Part shown: positions 25,077-32,777 of the stretch, one piece after another
Numbering within the stretch: position 1 is the stretch's first letter
Layout of the letters: each line of letters opens with the position of its first letter
DNA from: Clostridiales bacterium
GTDB taxonomy: Bacteria; Bacillota; Clostridia; Christensenellales; Aristaeellaceae
NCBI GenBank assembly: GCA_024695415.1
Contig: JAILIE010000006.1
Location: 1 to 48,096, forward strand
Direction: 5' to 3'
DNA length: 48,096 nucleotides
Program-made: the position numbers and the translations under genes
The notes under the pieces: generated by a model
Databases searched by the model: none
Told to the model about the DNA's origin: nothing
Seen by the model: only the letters and a program-made list of their open reading frames with translations

Positions 25077-27152
25077 TTACGGGTTTACGTACCTGGTGTG
25101 ATTGGTCTTGCAGTAGTCTTCGGCATATGAGCCGGGGATGACCGTAACCTTGACCGGGCTCTGGTAGAAGACGCCCATGCCCATGTTGGTGACACTGGCG
25201 GGGATGGTTACGTTTTTCAGCTCATCGCACAGGGAGAAGGCCTGCTGTCCGATGTCGGTTACGCCGTCCGGCACCTCGATGTATGCCAGGGAGAAACAGT
25301 AGTAGAACGCGAAATCGCCGATGGTCTTCACGTTGCCGGGAATGTTGATCCGCCACATATATCCGCAGTCGGAGAAGGCGTCGTTTCCGATGAACTGCAC
25401 TGTTTCCGGCAGTTTCATGCTCCGAAGTCCGCGGCAGCCGTGGAAAGTGTAATCCTCCACGCCCGTGATGTTTCCGAGGATGTCGATTTCAGCCAGGTAA
25501 TGACAGTCACGGAACGCGCCTTGTCCGATATGGACCACGCTTTCCGGTATGGTGACTTTTGTCAGGCCGTTCCGGTTTCTGAAGACCTCCTCACCAATAC
25601 CTGTCACGCGGATTCCGTCCAGTTCACCCGGGATCACCAGTTCGGTTTCCCATCCGTTGTACGCGCAGATTTCCGCGGTTCCGTCGCTCAGGAGCATATA
25701 CTCATAGTCCCCGCAAACAGCAGGTCCCGAAACAGCTTCCGGGAAAGCATGCGGGTCGGCGGGCTGTTTCTCTTCCTGGACATATCTGTAATTGCCTGCA
25801 ATGCAGTAGGCCTCCGCCGGTGAGCCGGCAATGACGGAAACCGTCAGGGCGCTGCCGCTGCTGAAGGCATAATCGCCGATATCCGTGAGGCTTTCCGGAA
25901 GGGCGATACTGGTAAGGGAATCGCAGTTGCCAAAGGCGTAATATCCGATGCTCTTCACGCCTTCCGATATGACAGCGTTTTGCAGGGAAGTGCAGCCGCA
26001 GAACGCCAGCTGCCCGATGCTTTCCACGCTGCCGGGCACCCTGATCTCCTTCAGGGAAGCGCATCCGTCGAACGCGTTGTCCCCGATGGCGGTAACGCTT
26101 TCCGGGATCGTAATATTCACCAGTGCGTCGCAGCACTGGAACGCGCGGTCCCCGATTTCCGTGACGCTTCCCGGAATCGTGACGGCGGTCAGGGAGGGAT
26201 TGAAAGCAAAAGCATCGTTGGCGATCCCTGTCGTGCCGTCCGGCACGGTATACTCCGTTTCAGGCCGCCCGCAGAGATAACTCAGGAGCCGCATGTCCGG
26301 TTTGCTGAAAAGGACGCCGTTCACGGATCTCAGGTGTGGATTTAAGGGGGAAACGGTGATCTCCCTGAGCGCGGTACAGTTTGAGAAAGGATTGTCTCCG
26401 AACTCCGCGACGCTGTCCGGGATAGTGATGGATGTCAAGTGGGTGCATGCCCGGAACGCTCCCTTTCCGATGGCGGTCACGCTCCCGGGAATCACTATTC
26501 CCTTCAGGGAGAAACAAAGGCTGAAGGCTTCGCTGCCGATCACCGTGGGCCCGTACGGTATCCCGATATAGGACAGGTACCGGCAGGCGTTGAATGCCAG
26601 GTCACCTATAACCGTCACGCTGCCAGGAATTGTGACGCTGTGCAGCGCGTCGCAGGTACTGAAAGCCGCCTTTCCGATTACCTGGGTCCCGTCAGGTACC
26701 GTGTACTGATCATTTTCTTTGGCAATGGGGTAAAACACCAGCCGCCTGTCCGGCTTGCTGAACAGGACGCCGTCCACAGTCTCCAGCGTCGGATGATCCG
26801 GGGAAATGACGATTTCCGCCAGGCTGCCGCATAAGTAAAAAGGATTGTCCCCGATCTCCGTGACGCTGTTCGGTATCGTAACGCTGGTCAGGTCCCGGCT
26901 CTGCCGGAAAGCCATGTCGCCGATCCGGGTTACTCTGTGCCCGTCCAGTTCCTCCGGAATCACCAGGCTTTCGATGATTCCCGAGCGGTCCACAATTTCG
27001 GCGGTCCCGTCGTTCCGGACGATGTACACGAACACACCGCTGGTAACCCGCTCCGGTTCCTCCGGAGTGCCGGAATCTTCCGCCGAACCGGCGCCGGCCG
27101 TGAATGCGCAGGCCAGCAGCAGGACGAAGAAAACGGACAGCAGCTTTTTCAT
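25077..27152 (-). CDS. secreted BspA-type leucine-rich repeat protein
   Basis: 691 residues. Signal peptide MKKLLSVFFVLLLACAFTAG, then about twenty LRR_5/BspA repeats of the form VTIPGSVTEIGDRAFQCC. Two blocks each open with a similar header (DGTAEI, a short gap, LVIPEELDGHRVTRIG near residue 40, and DGTAEI plus LVIPGELDGIRVTGIG near 490), so the protein looks internally duplicated. There is no sorting signal, membrane anchor or SLH domain; it should be released or loosely bound. BspA repeats mediate binding to host proteins and other bacteria in oral species; here the ligand is unknown. GGGGG lies 8 bases before the ATG. It shares repeat type and header with the kinase ectodomain. Confidence 0.88.
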   Translation of the reverse strand: MKKLLSVFFVLLLACAFTAGAGSAEDSGTPEEPERVTSGVFVYIVRNDGTAEIVDRSGIIESLVIPEELDGHRVTRIGDMAFRQSRDLTSVTIPNSVTEIGDNPFYLCGSLAEIVISPDHPTLETVDGVLFSKPDRRLVFYPIAKENDQYTVPDGTQVIGKAAFSTCDALHSVTIPGSVTVIGDLAFNACRYLSYIGIPYGPTVIGSEAFSLCFSLKGIVIPGSVTAIGKGAFRACTHLTSITIPDSVAEFGDNPFSNCTALREITVSPLNPHLRSVNGVLFSKPDMRLLSYLCGRPETEYTVPDGTTGIANDAFAFNPSLTAVTIPGSVTEIGDRAFQCCDALVNITIPESVTAIGDNAFDGCASLKEIRVPGSVESIGQLAFCGCTSLQNAVISEGVKSIGYYAFGNCDSLTSIALPESLTDIGDYAFSSGSALTVSVIAGSPAEAYCIAGNYRYVQEEKQPADPHAFPEAVSGPAVCGDYEYMLLSDGTAEICAYNGWETELVIPGELDGIRVTGIGEEVFRNRNGLTKVTIPESVVHIGQGAFRDCHYLAEIDILGNITGVEDYTFHGCRGLRSMKLPETVQFIGNDAFSDCGYMWRINIPGNVKTIGDFAFYYCFSLAYIEVPDGVTDIGQQAFSLCDELKNVTIPASVTNMGMGVFYQSPVKVTVIPGSYAEDYCKTNHTRYVNP

Positions 27153-27182
27153 TTCTTGTTCCCCCTGTACGCGTATATCCGG

Positions 27183-27211
27183 ATTATACAGGGATATCGC
27201 CCCAGCGTCAA
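27183..27211 (-). promoter_or_regulatory. promoter of the BspA-like gene
   Basis: TTGACG, a 17-bp spacer and TATAAT on the minus strand. The insertion sequence begins 18 bp upstream of the -35 box, leaving the promoter intact. Confidence 0.8.
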
Positions 27212-27217
27212 CGCAGG

Positions 27218-27228
27218 CGCGCGGCATG
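27218..27228. repeat. left copy of the target-site duplication
   Basis: CGCGCGGCATG, identical to 28961-28971, directly abutting the left end of the insertion sequence. Confidence 0.75.
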
Positions 27229-27256
27229 TCCGTGTCAAGTTGTTACGGAGTTTTTG

Positions 27257-28684
27257 TCAGGAAACCATCTCAAGCAAGGGCTTCATCGCACCGACGGACT
27301 TGCGGAGCAGGTAAATACCATCAACCTTACCGAGGGCATCACATTCGTGTTCAAAAAGACTCCAATCGTGTTTGACCTTCAGCATTTCATCTGACTGCTT
27401 TTTCGCATAGTCACTGTATTTGGCATAACCCTCCTCACGGAAGTCAGCCTTTCCCTGCTCATTTACCCGGATCCTGACGTCTTCCGCACGGACTCTACCC
27501 CCGTTCTTCGTGTAAACTACCAGCATGGTCATCCTGTTCAGTCCGTCCTTACTCCAGGCAATCGGATTGCGGCTCAACCGGTCAGACAGGACATGACTGA
27601 CCTGCGGTTCAGTGCAGCTGCCGCAGGTTTCTTTGTTCATGCGGACAACAATGGCGCTCCAATGATTAGCACAATACTCAACAAACGCCCTGACTTTTTC
27701 CTGTCCCTTCTCCGTTGTCTGCCTGCTGAAGATCACTTCACAATAACGTTCAAAAGCCTCGTATCCATCCTCTTTACGCATGGAATCACGGATTGCTTTG
27801 GCATATCCGCTGGCTCCTTCCAAGCGCAGGAATGACCTCAATTCTTTTTCCAGGTGATATCCGTCCAGAACCAACCGTGAATGTGGAATCAGTTGCTGCA
27901 ATCCTTTAATCCAGGATCCGCCGTCCGCATGAATGTTGATTTGTTCTACATTGTCCAGATTATACCGTTCTGTCAGCACTGCCAGAACATTCTCCCTGAA
28001 GGCATCCGGTGTCATGCCGAAAGCTGCCACATGAATCGGATGGATGGTTTTATGCCGCTTGGGATTGCTGACGTCCATCCCTTCAGTAATCGTCACCAAC
28101 GGCACAATCGCCTGCCCCTTCGGTGTCAGATGAACATGGTCCTCATCCGCAAAGATATCCAGTGTTTTCGGTGCCTCTTCCACACGTTCCACGGGCATAA
28201 CAAGGTCATCCAGAGCCACCAGGCGATTATGTACCGTCTGCCGGGATATCTCTTGCTTAGTCGAATCAATCGCCTGCTGGTACGATTTCACAGTCGACAT
28301 CTGAAGAAGATCTGCCACCAGTTCCTTTGAGATCCGCTCGTAGGATTCCACACCGATTATATGATCCAGCAGATAGACAAATGACCCATCCGGCAATCTG
28401 AAATAGGTTCGTTGGTAGTTCAGTTCGCCCAGTTCTGTCAGCAAGGTCCTCGGGACATTCCTTTCCTTGACAGTGATTCCATCCTCTCTCCGGAGCGCCT
28501 TGGCTCCAGTGACAAGAGCTTCATCCATCCCCTCAAGGAACGCTGTCAGAACACTCAATACTGTCCTTGAAGCAACCGGCGTGAGCGCCTTTACTGTCTT
28601 TCCGATATCGCTCAATCCGGTTACCTTGACTGATTCGAAAATTTCCTCTACTGCTTTGAACGCAATCTGTTGTATAATCTCCAT
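27257..28684 (-). CDS. ISLre2-family transposase (UPF0236)
   Basis: 475 residues, full length for the family. Recognisable parts are the N-terminal helical region, LTELGELNYQRTYFRLPDG near 93, DIFADEDHVHL near 190 and INIHADGGSWIKG near 250, the last two with the conserved acidic residues of this transposase group. GGGAGG lies 9 bases before the ATG. The frame is uninterrupted, so the element may still be active. Confidence 0.93.
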   Translation of the reverse strand: MEIIQQIAFKAVEEIFESVKVTGLSDIGKTVKALTPVASRTVLSVLTAFLEGMDEALVTGAKALRREDGITVKERNVPRTLLTELGELNYQRTYFRLPDGSFVYLLDHIIGVESYERISKELVADLLQMSTVKSYQQAIDSTKQEISRQTVHNRLVALDDLVMPVERVEEAPKTLDIFADEDHVHLTPKGQAIVPLVTITEGMDVSNPKRHKTIHPIHVAAFGMTPDAFRENVLAVLTERYNLDNVEQINIHADGGSWIKGLQQLIPHSRLVLDGYHLEKELRSFLRLEGASGYAKAIRDSMRKEDGYEAFERYCEVIFSRQTTEKGQEKVRAFVEYCANHWSAIVVRMNKETCGSCTEPQVSHVLSDRLSRNPIAWSKDGLNRMTMLVVYTKNGGRVRAEDVRIRVNEQGKADFREEGYAKYSDYAKKQSDEMLKVKHDWSLFEHECDALGKVDGIYLLRKSVGAMKPLLEMVS

Positions 28685-28780
28685 GGAAGATTCCTCCCTT
28701 TGTGCTGATTTGGTTTGAGCGCTTTAATCTAACACAAATTGGAATCTTCCGTTTTATTTTGCCCCAAATCTGATGCGGCC

Positions 28781-28835
28781 GCCGGGGTTTCAGAGCCCTT
28801 GGTCGCTACGCTCCCGCGGGTTCTGAAACCCCGGC
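28781..28835. other. large hairpin inside the insertion sequence
   Basis: Two 14-15 base arms (GCCGGGGTTTCAGAG and TTCTGAAACCCCGGC) are separated by about 25 bases, upstream of the transposase start. It probably blocks read-through transcription into the transposase from outside, or takes part in end recognition. Confidence 0.6.
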
Positions 28836-28960
28836 GTAACTACTCTGGCCTTTCTCCCCGCATCCTGGCATGCTTCCTCAATCTTGGCTCCTTAGTTCCC
28901 GATGCTTGCCCTTCCTCCTCCCCGCAACAAATCAATTCTCCCAGAAATACTTTACACTAA

Positions 28961-28971
28961 CGCGCGGCATG
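28961..28971. repeat. right copy of the target-site duplication
   Basis: CGCGCGGCATG, identical to 27218-27228. Confidence 0.75.
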
Positions 28972-28979
28972 AAACAAAT

Positions 28980-29029
28980 AAAAAAACAGAGGCCGGAGGA
29001 ACGTGCTCATTTCAATTCCAGCCTCTGTT
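28980..29029 (-). terminator. terminator of the LytTR unit
   Basis: AACAGAGGC/GCCTCTGTT stem of 9 bp with a 27-base loop, followed on the minus strand by a run of T residues (TTTTTTT). Confidence 0.75.
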
Positions 29030-29071
29030 CCCGTTGTTTTTTCTGAACGATATTTCCCGAAAACTCTCAGG

Positions 29072-29213
29072 TTAATCGGTTTGTGCGACAGGCTCCGGGA
29101 TCGTGAATCCGACTGCGGCGCCATTGATCGTTACCTGCGCGAAATCATTTCCGCCAAATTGCCTTGCTGTGGAGAAGCAGGAACTTCCTGCTGTCTGTCA
29201 GGAAGCGACCCGG
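29072..29213 (-). pseudogene. frameshifted tail of the small membrane protein gene
   Basis: Past the stop codon of the 51-residue gene, two other frames encode protein-like sequence: first TGSLPDRQQEVPASPQQGN, then GGNDFAQVTINGAAVGFT ending at a TAA (29072-29074). One extra A in the A5 run (T run at 29218-29222 on the plus strand) and one extra T in the T3 run (AAA at 29156-29158 on the plus strand) would fuse all parts into a single protein of about 99 residues. No start codon exists in the tail itself. It is either a decayed gene or a product of homopolymer errors in the assembly. Confidence 0.55.
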
Positions 29214-29369
29214 TTACTTTTTATTCACAACGCTGAGCACAGCGATCGCGATGCCGCCGACCATGACCGCGATCCAGCTCTTGGACCAGTCATTTGCGAG
29301 CATGCCCCATACGACCATTACGCCGACGGAAACCATCGAAATCACGGGAATCAGTTTTTTATTGTCCAT
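29214..29369 (-). CDS. small two-helix membrane protein, probably truncated
   Basis: 51 residues: MDNKKLIPVISMVSVGVMVVW begins the first hydrophobic span (about 5-22) and WIAVMVGGIAIAVLSVV forms the second (about 31-47), ending in Asn-Lys-Lys. AGGAGG lies 8 bases before the ATG. Its upstream region carries two perfect LytTR-type repeats (29442-29471), so it is a likely target of the neighbouring regulator. The stop follows an A5 run, and the downstream sequence continues in another frame (see the entry at 29072-29213). Confidence 0.65.
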   Translation of the reverse strand: MDNKKLIPVISMVSVGVMVVWGMLANDWSKSWIAVMVGGIAIAVLSVVNKK

Positions 29370-29406
29370 TCCTGTTGCCTCCTGTGAAATTGATTTTGGG
29401 GATTTT

Positions 29407-29471
29407 AACATAAATTCAACCCGGAAGCGTATGCTTTCGGGCTGAACGGTCGTTTTACATGTCTGAACGGT
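29407..29471 (-). promoter_or_regulatory. LytTR-type direct repeats and promoter of the small membrane protein gene
   Basis: Two identical 9-mers ACCGTTCAG (minus strand; 29463-29471 and 29442-29450) are separated by exactly 12 bp, a 21-bp period. Both fit the published LytTR consensus [TA][AC][CA]GTTN[AG][TG]. A TATGTT box (29407-29412) lies 29 bp downstream of the second repeat. The upstream copy overlaps the end of the DUF3021 gene. Confidence 0.7.
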
Positions 29472-29886
29472 CAGACGGTTTCGTTTTCAACATTCGCAGA
29501 TTGTCATTCATCTGCCGGACCTTCCGCTTGTATGCCAGATACTGAAGCAGCCAGATCAGGACGTATCCGACAATCATTATGGCAATGACAATCCAGAAGG
29601 CCGGGTCTTCGATTCTGAACCATCCCATGGAAAAGACCAGCACGCAATACAGGCCGATGATCAGCAGGAAATGAGTCGCTGTCGCGCGGGCAATGCTCCA
29701 TTTTTCAATATCATATACCACGGTGCTGCCCATCGCGACAGCGCCGTAAAGCCCGCCCAGAAGAATGTGCGGAAGGGCTGATTTAAGATCTTCAGATGCC
29801 CCGCAGATCAGCCCGAAGCCAATACTGATCAGCATGCCCAGGACAAAGCCGACCAGACCCAGCAATGTTGCTTTTTTCCACAGCAT
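29455..29886 (-). CDS. DUF3021-family membrane protein
   Basis: 143 residues with four membrane helices (about 10-28, 42-60, 70-92, 100-122) and a basic tail (YKRKVRQMNDNLRML). Proteins of this type are encoded after LytTR regulators in many Firmicutes. In streptococcal HdrRM/BrsRM-type systems the membrane partner holds the regulator inactive. I chose the ATG at 29886 because GGAAGGGAG lies 8 bases upstream; a GTG at 29895 overlaps the regulator stop (GTGA) and is the alternative. The gene itself is intact. Confidence 0.82.
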   Translation of the reverse strand: MLWKKATLLGLVGFVLGMLISIGFGLICGASEDLKSALPHILLGGLYGAVAMGSTVVYDIEKWSIARATATHFLLIIGLYCVLVFSMGWFRIEDPAFWIVIAIMIVGYVLIWLLQYLAYKRKVRQMNDNLRMLKTKPSDRSDM

Positions 29887-29891
29887 CTGTC

Positions 29892-30372
29892 TCACTCCCT
29901 TCCTGCTTCAATGCGGTCCAGTGCCTGCTGTATTGCGCGGACATACCTGCGCGCGGCCCAGGTTACGCTGCCGTCGTCAAAACGGATATAAACCGTACCG
30001 GCCGTGCTGAAATCAAAGCAGGCTATCTTCCGGATATTGGCGATTTCAAAGCGGCTGATCCGGATAAAACGGTCCGGATTCAGCTGCTGTTCCAGAAAAG
30101 ACAGGCTTTTATTGGATTCGTAAACTTCTTTTCCGGCGCAGATCCTGACTCTCCGGGCCTCCACATAGACCCGGGTGATATCCCGCTGGCTCAGGAGTTC
30201 CGTCACGTTGTCCCGCTGGCAGACAATCAGCGGATATTCGTCATTCAGGTTGTTTTCGATCGCATGGATAATATTATCCACTTCCTGCGTTCTTCTGGCC
30301 GTACGGATCAGGATAACCGGCTCGGGACAGGATGGGATCGATCTGGATCTTGATCTCCGGGGTGTTCTTCAT
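29892..30372 (-). pseudogene. LytTR-family transcriptional regulator, frameshifted near the N-terminus
   Basis: A start at 30372 reads MKNTPEIKIQIDPILS and then runs into a stop after 33 codons. The next frame continues EPVILIRTARRTQEVDNIIHAI into a full LytTR DNA-binding domain (about 100 residues, RVYVEARRVRICAG, RFIRISRFEIANI). Removing one C from the CCC at 30324-30326 (GGG on the plus strand) restores a normal regulator of about 160 residues. Internal initiation at a GTG (30281) could still make a 129-residue protein holding the DNA-binding domain. Either the gene is disrupted or the base is an assembly error; two similar homopolymer shifts occur 1 kb away. Confidence 0.75.
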
Positions 30373-30416
30373 GCCACAACCTCTTATCCGGGGGATTATT
30401 CAAACTGAACAAGCAG

Positions 30417-30445
30417 ATTATAGCACTTTTTTCTTCGGATGTTTA
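30417..30445 (-). promoter_or_regulatory. promoter of the LytTR-DUF3021 unit
   Basis: TAAACA, a 17-bp spacer and TATAAT on the minus strand, 45 bp before the start codon. Confidence 0.6.
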
Positions 30446-30503
30446 TCCGAATGACGCTCCGGAAACCGGTTTTCGCGGAGGAAAGATCCGCGGTCCGCTT
30501 CGT

Positions 30504-31169
30504 TTATACTCCGAGCGGCAGTTCCGTGATGTCCAGCACGGAAACATTGCCTTCCAGGTCCGCGTACAGATACACAATCGCCCAGACCGCGGGATGATTG
30601 ATTTCCTGTGACCTGCACAGGACCGCGTGATTGGTCCCCGCCACGACCTGCGATCCGAGATACGCCACAGGCGTATAGCTGACGGTGATGATTCCGGTCT
30701 GATAGCTGTCCAGTCCCTGCCAGAGCATCGTGCTGATTTCTTCCGTGACCGCAGTGTCCTCCGCAACGGTCCAGCCGCCGGCCAGTCCCGGAATACCCGC
30801 GGTTTCATCGGAGGTTGTGCTGTCCTCTTCCGGTTCAATGGGCATATACATCGTGACGGTCATGTCGTTGTACTCGCCGGTGAACTGATGGGTTTCCTCA
30901 TCCCATTTCAGGGAGATGTCCTCGCCGTCCGCGGTGAGCACCAGGGTTTCCCCGTCAAATGTCCAGCTTCCTTTTTTGCTTTCATCCTCATCCATCACCT
31001 CAAAGGTGTTGTCTTCATAGATGAAAATGTTCTGTTCAGCGATTGCCGTGTCGCCAAATGCGTAGAAAAGCGTCCAGTCGCTGATCAGGAAGTTGTCCTG
31101 TTCCGCCTGTGAACAGGAAAGGCAGGCTGCCAGGATCAGGGCAAGAACCAAAGAGAGAAGTTTACGCAT
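30504..31169 (-). CDS. secreted protein with a cystatin-like C-terminal domain
   Basis: 221 residues. Signal peptide MRKLLSLVLALILAACLSCS; LAAC or LSCS could serve as a lipobox. Residues about 25-110 form a lipocalin-like beta domain (GSWTFDGETLVLTADGED). An acidic linker follows. Residues about 130-221 look like a bacterial cystatin-fold domain: GGW near the start, ISTMLWQGLD helix, TPVAYLGSQVVAGTNHAVLC, then two closing strands. QVVAG with an N-terminal Gly pair is the classic cystatin protease-binding signature. A LytTR-type site lies upstream. Whether it inhibits cysteine proteases is inferred from the motif only. Confidence 0.75.
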   Translation of the reverse strand: MRKLLSLVLALILAACLSCSQAEQDNFLISDWTLFYAFGDTAIAEQNIFIYEDNTFEVMDEDESKKGSWTFDGETLVLTADGEDISLKWDEETHQFTGEYNDMTVTMYMPIEPEEDSTTSDETAGIPGLAGGWTVAEDTAVTEEISTMLWQGLDSYQTGIITVSYTPVAYLGSQVVAGTNHAVLCRSQEINHPAVWAIVYLYADLEGNVSVLDITELPLGV

Positions 31170-31208
31170 ATGAGGTCCCTTCCTTTCAGAGATTTTCAGC
31201 TTTGGTAT

Positions 31209-31272
31209 AGCATAAATACACCGGGCGGGACAGTCTTTCTGACTGAACGGTCATTTTGAACGTTCAAGCGGT
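31209..31272 (-). promoter_or_regulatory. LytTR-type site and promoter of the cystatin-like gene
   Basis: A perfect ACCGTTCAG (minus strand, 31243-31251) has a degenerate partner ACCGCTTGA exactly 21 bp upstream (31264-31272). A TATGCT box (31209-31214) lies 28 bp downstream, nearly the same layout as at 29407-29471. A perfect palindrome TTGAACGTTCAA (31256-31267) sits between them. Confidence 0.6.
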
Positions 31273-31334
31273 TGCAGAAGCAAAGTTCCGCTTCGCATAT
31301 CCGCTGTAAATCCCGGCCGGTCCCGAATTAAAAA

Positions 31335-31360
31335 CGCTTTACCCGTGTTTGGATAAAGCG
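31335..31360 (-). terminator. terminator of the nitroreductase operon
   Basis: CGCTTTA/TAAAGCG stem with a 12-base loop; five T residues follow on the minus strand, and a T run also flanks the other side. Confidence 0.7.
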
Positions 31361-31428
31361 CTTTGTTTTTCACTTCTCAACAGCAAGCCGGAAGGGGCTT
31401 AAGCAGGGACCGGTCAGTCCGTTTTGCT

Positions 31429-31947
31429 TCAGACGCGGTAGATCCAGTTCGCCTTGCGGGGAGCCGGCGCGTTCGGTTCGGATGCCGCGTAGCCCAGGAC
31501 GCAGTGGCCGATGCCTTCATAGTCGCCTTCAATACCCAGGGACTTCAGGATCGCCTTGCCTTCCTCGCTGTCAAACTCTTCCTTTGCCCGGTGAATCCAG
31601 CAGCTGGCGATTCCCAGGGAATGGGCGGCGTTCATCAGGTTGCCCATGACGAGGCTGCCGTCATACAGGTAAGTGCCCACGTTCCGGTCCGCCAGCACGA
31701 CAATGACCACCGGCGCGCCGTAGAAGGGATCGTTATGGGCGCCCATGACCGCGGCGTTCATTTCCGACAGGCGGTCCCGGACGGTTTTATCCGTTACGGC
31801 GATCATGACCGGGGACTGCCTGCCCATGCCGGTGGCGGCATAGGTTCCGGCCTCCAGGATCTGGTCCAGGATCTCCGCCGGGATGGGATCAGGCCTGAAG
31901 CTGCGGCAGCTGCGGCGTTCCTTCAGGGTTTTCATGGTTTCATTCAT
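31429..31947 (-). CDS. nitroreductase-family FMN oxidoreductase
   Basis: 172 residues. The FMN-binding start is ERRSCRSFRPDPIP (residues 10-23), with AGTYAATGMGRQ near 33-44 and the C-terminal GHCVLGYA near 147. This is the compact NfsB/BluB-like fold that works as a homodimer on flavin-accessible substrates such as nitro compounds or quinones; the true substrate is unknown. AGGAG lies 10 bases before the ATG. It follows an SDR gene by 24 bases, and both are read from the MerR-type promoter at 32730-32760, so a stress or xenobiotic response is likely. Confidence 0.9.
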   Translation of the reverse strand: MNETMKTLKERRSCRSFRPDPIPAEILDQILEAGTYAATGMGRQSPVMIAVTDKTVRDRLSEMNAAVMGAHNDPFYGAPVVIVVLADRNVGTYLYDGSLVMGNLMNAAHSLGIASCWIHRAKEEFDSEEGKAILKSLGIEGDYEGIGHCVLGYAASEPNAPAPRKANWIYRV

Positions 31948-31971
31948 GGTATTCTTCTCCTTTATGATTGA

Positions 31972-32682
31972 TTACCAGGGATAGGGTTCACCTGTATAAG
32001 TAATGAAGACCGGACCGTCCTTGTCATGGCGTTTGGTCTCAAACAGATTGAGCAGTGTCTCCGCGTGCTCATACGGATCCAGCGGTGCTTCCCCCGGCCA
32101 GGTCCGCATCCAGCCGGGATGCAGGCAGAAGATGTTGATATCCGGTTCGTCCTTCAGCCAGTTGTGCAGCGTCATGGTCAGCATGTTCAGGGCCGTCTTC
32201 TCCGTGCCGTAATCCAGGTAATAGTCCCGGTAGCACTTGCCGATACTGCCGGCTTCGGAGGAAATGTTCACGATCAGCGCGCCTATGGCGCTCTTTTTCA
32301 GCAGCGGCAGGAAAGCTTTCACGACCCGGATCGGGCCGACCGCTCCGATATTGACCGCGGGGGCAATCAGATCCAGATCGAATTCAGGCAGCGGCTTGTT
32401 GGTATCCGCGGAGGCTGTGGTCGCGTTGTTGATGATCAGGTCCAGATGATCCGTCTGCTTTTCCGCTTCCCGGGCGGCGGCATTCACCGATTCCGTGGAG
32501 GAGATATCCATGGTCAGGATATGCAGACGATCCGGGTATTCTTTCTGCAGCCCTTCCAGCGCTTCGGACGGGCGGCGGACGGAGGCGAAGACGGTGTTTC
32601 CGTTCTCCAGGTAGCGCCTGACCAGATTAAATCCCAGGCCCATGGCCCGGCCGGTACCGGTAATCAGTACTGTCTGTGGCAT
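31972..32682 (-). CDS. short-chain dehydrogenase/reductase (SDR)
   Basis: 236 residues. The nucleotide loop is TGTGRAMGLG (7-16) and the ribose turn is ASVRRPSE, where the two arginines favour NADP(H). INNA-type motif near 86 (LDLIINNAT), catalytic Ser in NISSEAGS near 143, and YGTEKTALN (Tyr and Lys of the YxxxK motif: Y-G-T-E-K) near 160. Classical-SDR length. ATG 32682 follows GAAGGTGG by 8 bases; a GTG four codons earlier is possible. It is the first gene of the operon with the nitroreductase. Confidence 0.9.
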   Translation of the reverse strand: MPQTVLITGTGRAMGLGFNLVRRYLENGNTVFASVRRPSEALEGLQKEYPDRLHILTMDISSTESVNAAAREAEKQTDHLDLIINNATTASADTNKPLPEFDLDLIAPAVNIGAVGPIRVVKAFLPLLKKSAIGALIVNISSEAGSIGKCYRDYYLDYGTEKTALNMLTMTLHNWLKDEPDINIFCLHPGWMRTWPGEAPLDPYEHAETLLNLFETKRHDKDGPVFITYTGEPYPW

Positions 32683-32729
32683 ATGCGTTTCCACCTTCTT
32701 TCATGATGTACGATTCTTTCCGTAATGGC

Positions 32730-32760
32730 ATTCTACACTTTAGAGTTAACTCGAGGTCAA
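32730..32760 (-). promoter_or_regulatory. MerR-type promoter of the SDR-nitroreductase operon
   Basis: TTGACC and TAGAAT are separated by 19 bp instead of 17. The spacer contains the palindrome GAGTTAACTC. Long spacers with a dyad between -35 and -10 are the mark of MerR-family promoters, where the activator untwists the DNA. The regulator gene is not in the window. Confidence 0.75.
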
Positions 32761-32777
32761 GAATGCATTTTCAGTAG

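Larger units (their letters stand above)
27229..28960 (-). mobile_element. complete ISLre2-family insertion sequence (1732 bp)
   Basis: The ends are defined by the 11-bp direct repeat on both sides and by imperfect terminal inverted repeats: TCCGTGTCAAGTTGTT at the left, and TTAGTGTAAAGTATTT read inward from the right, agreeing at about two thirds of positions. It holds a single intact transposase gene and a large internal hairpin. The insertion is inside the upstream region of the BspA-like gene. The transposase reads toward that gene, and no terminator separates them. Confidence 0.8.
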
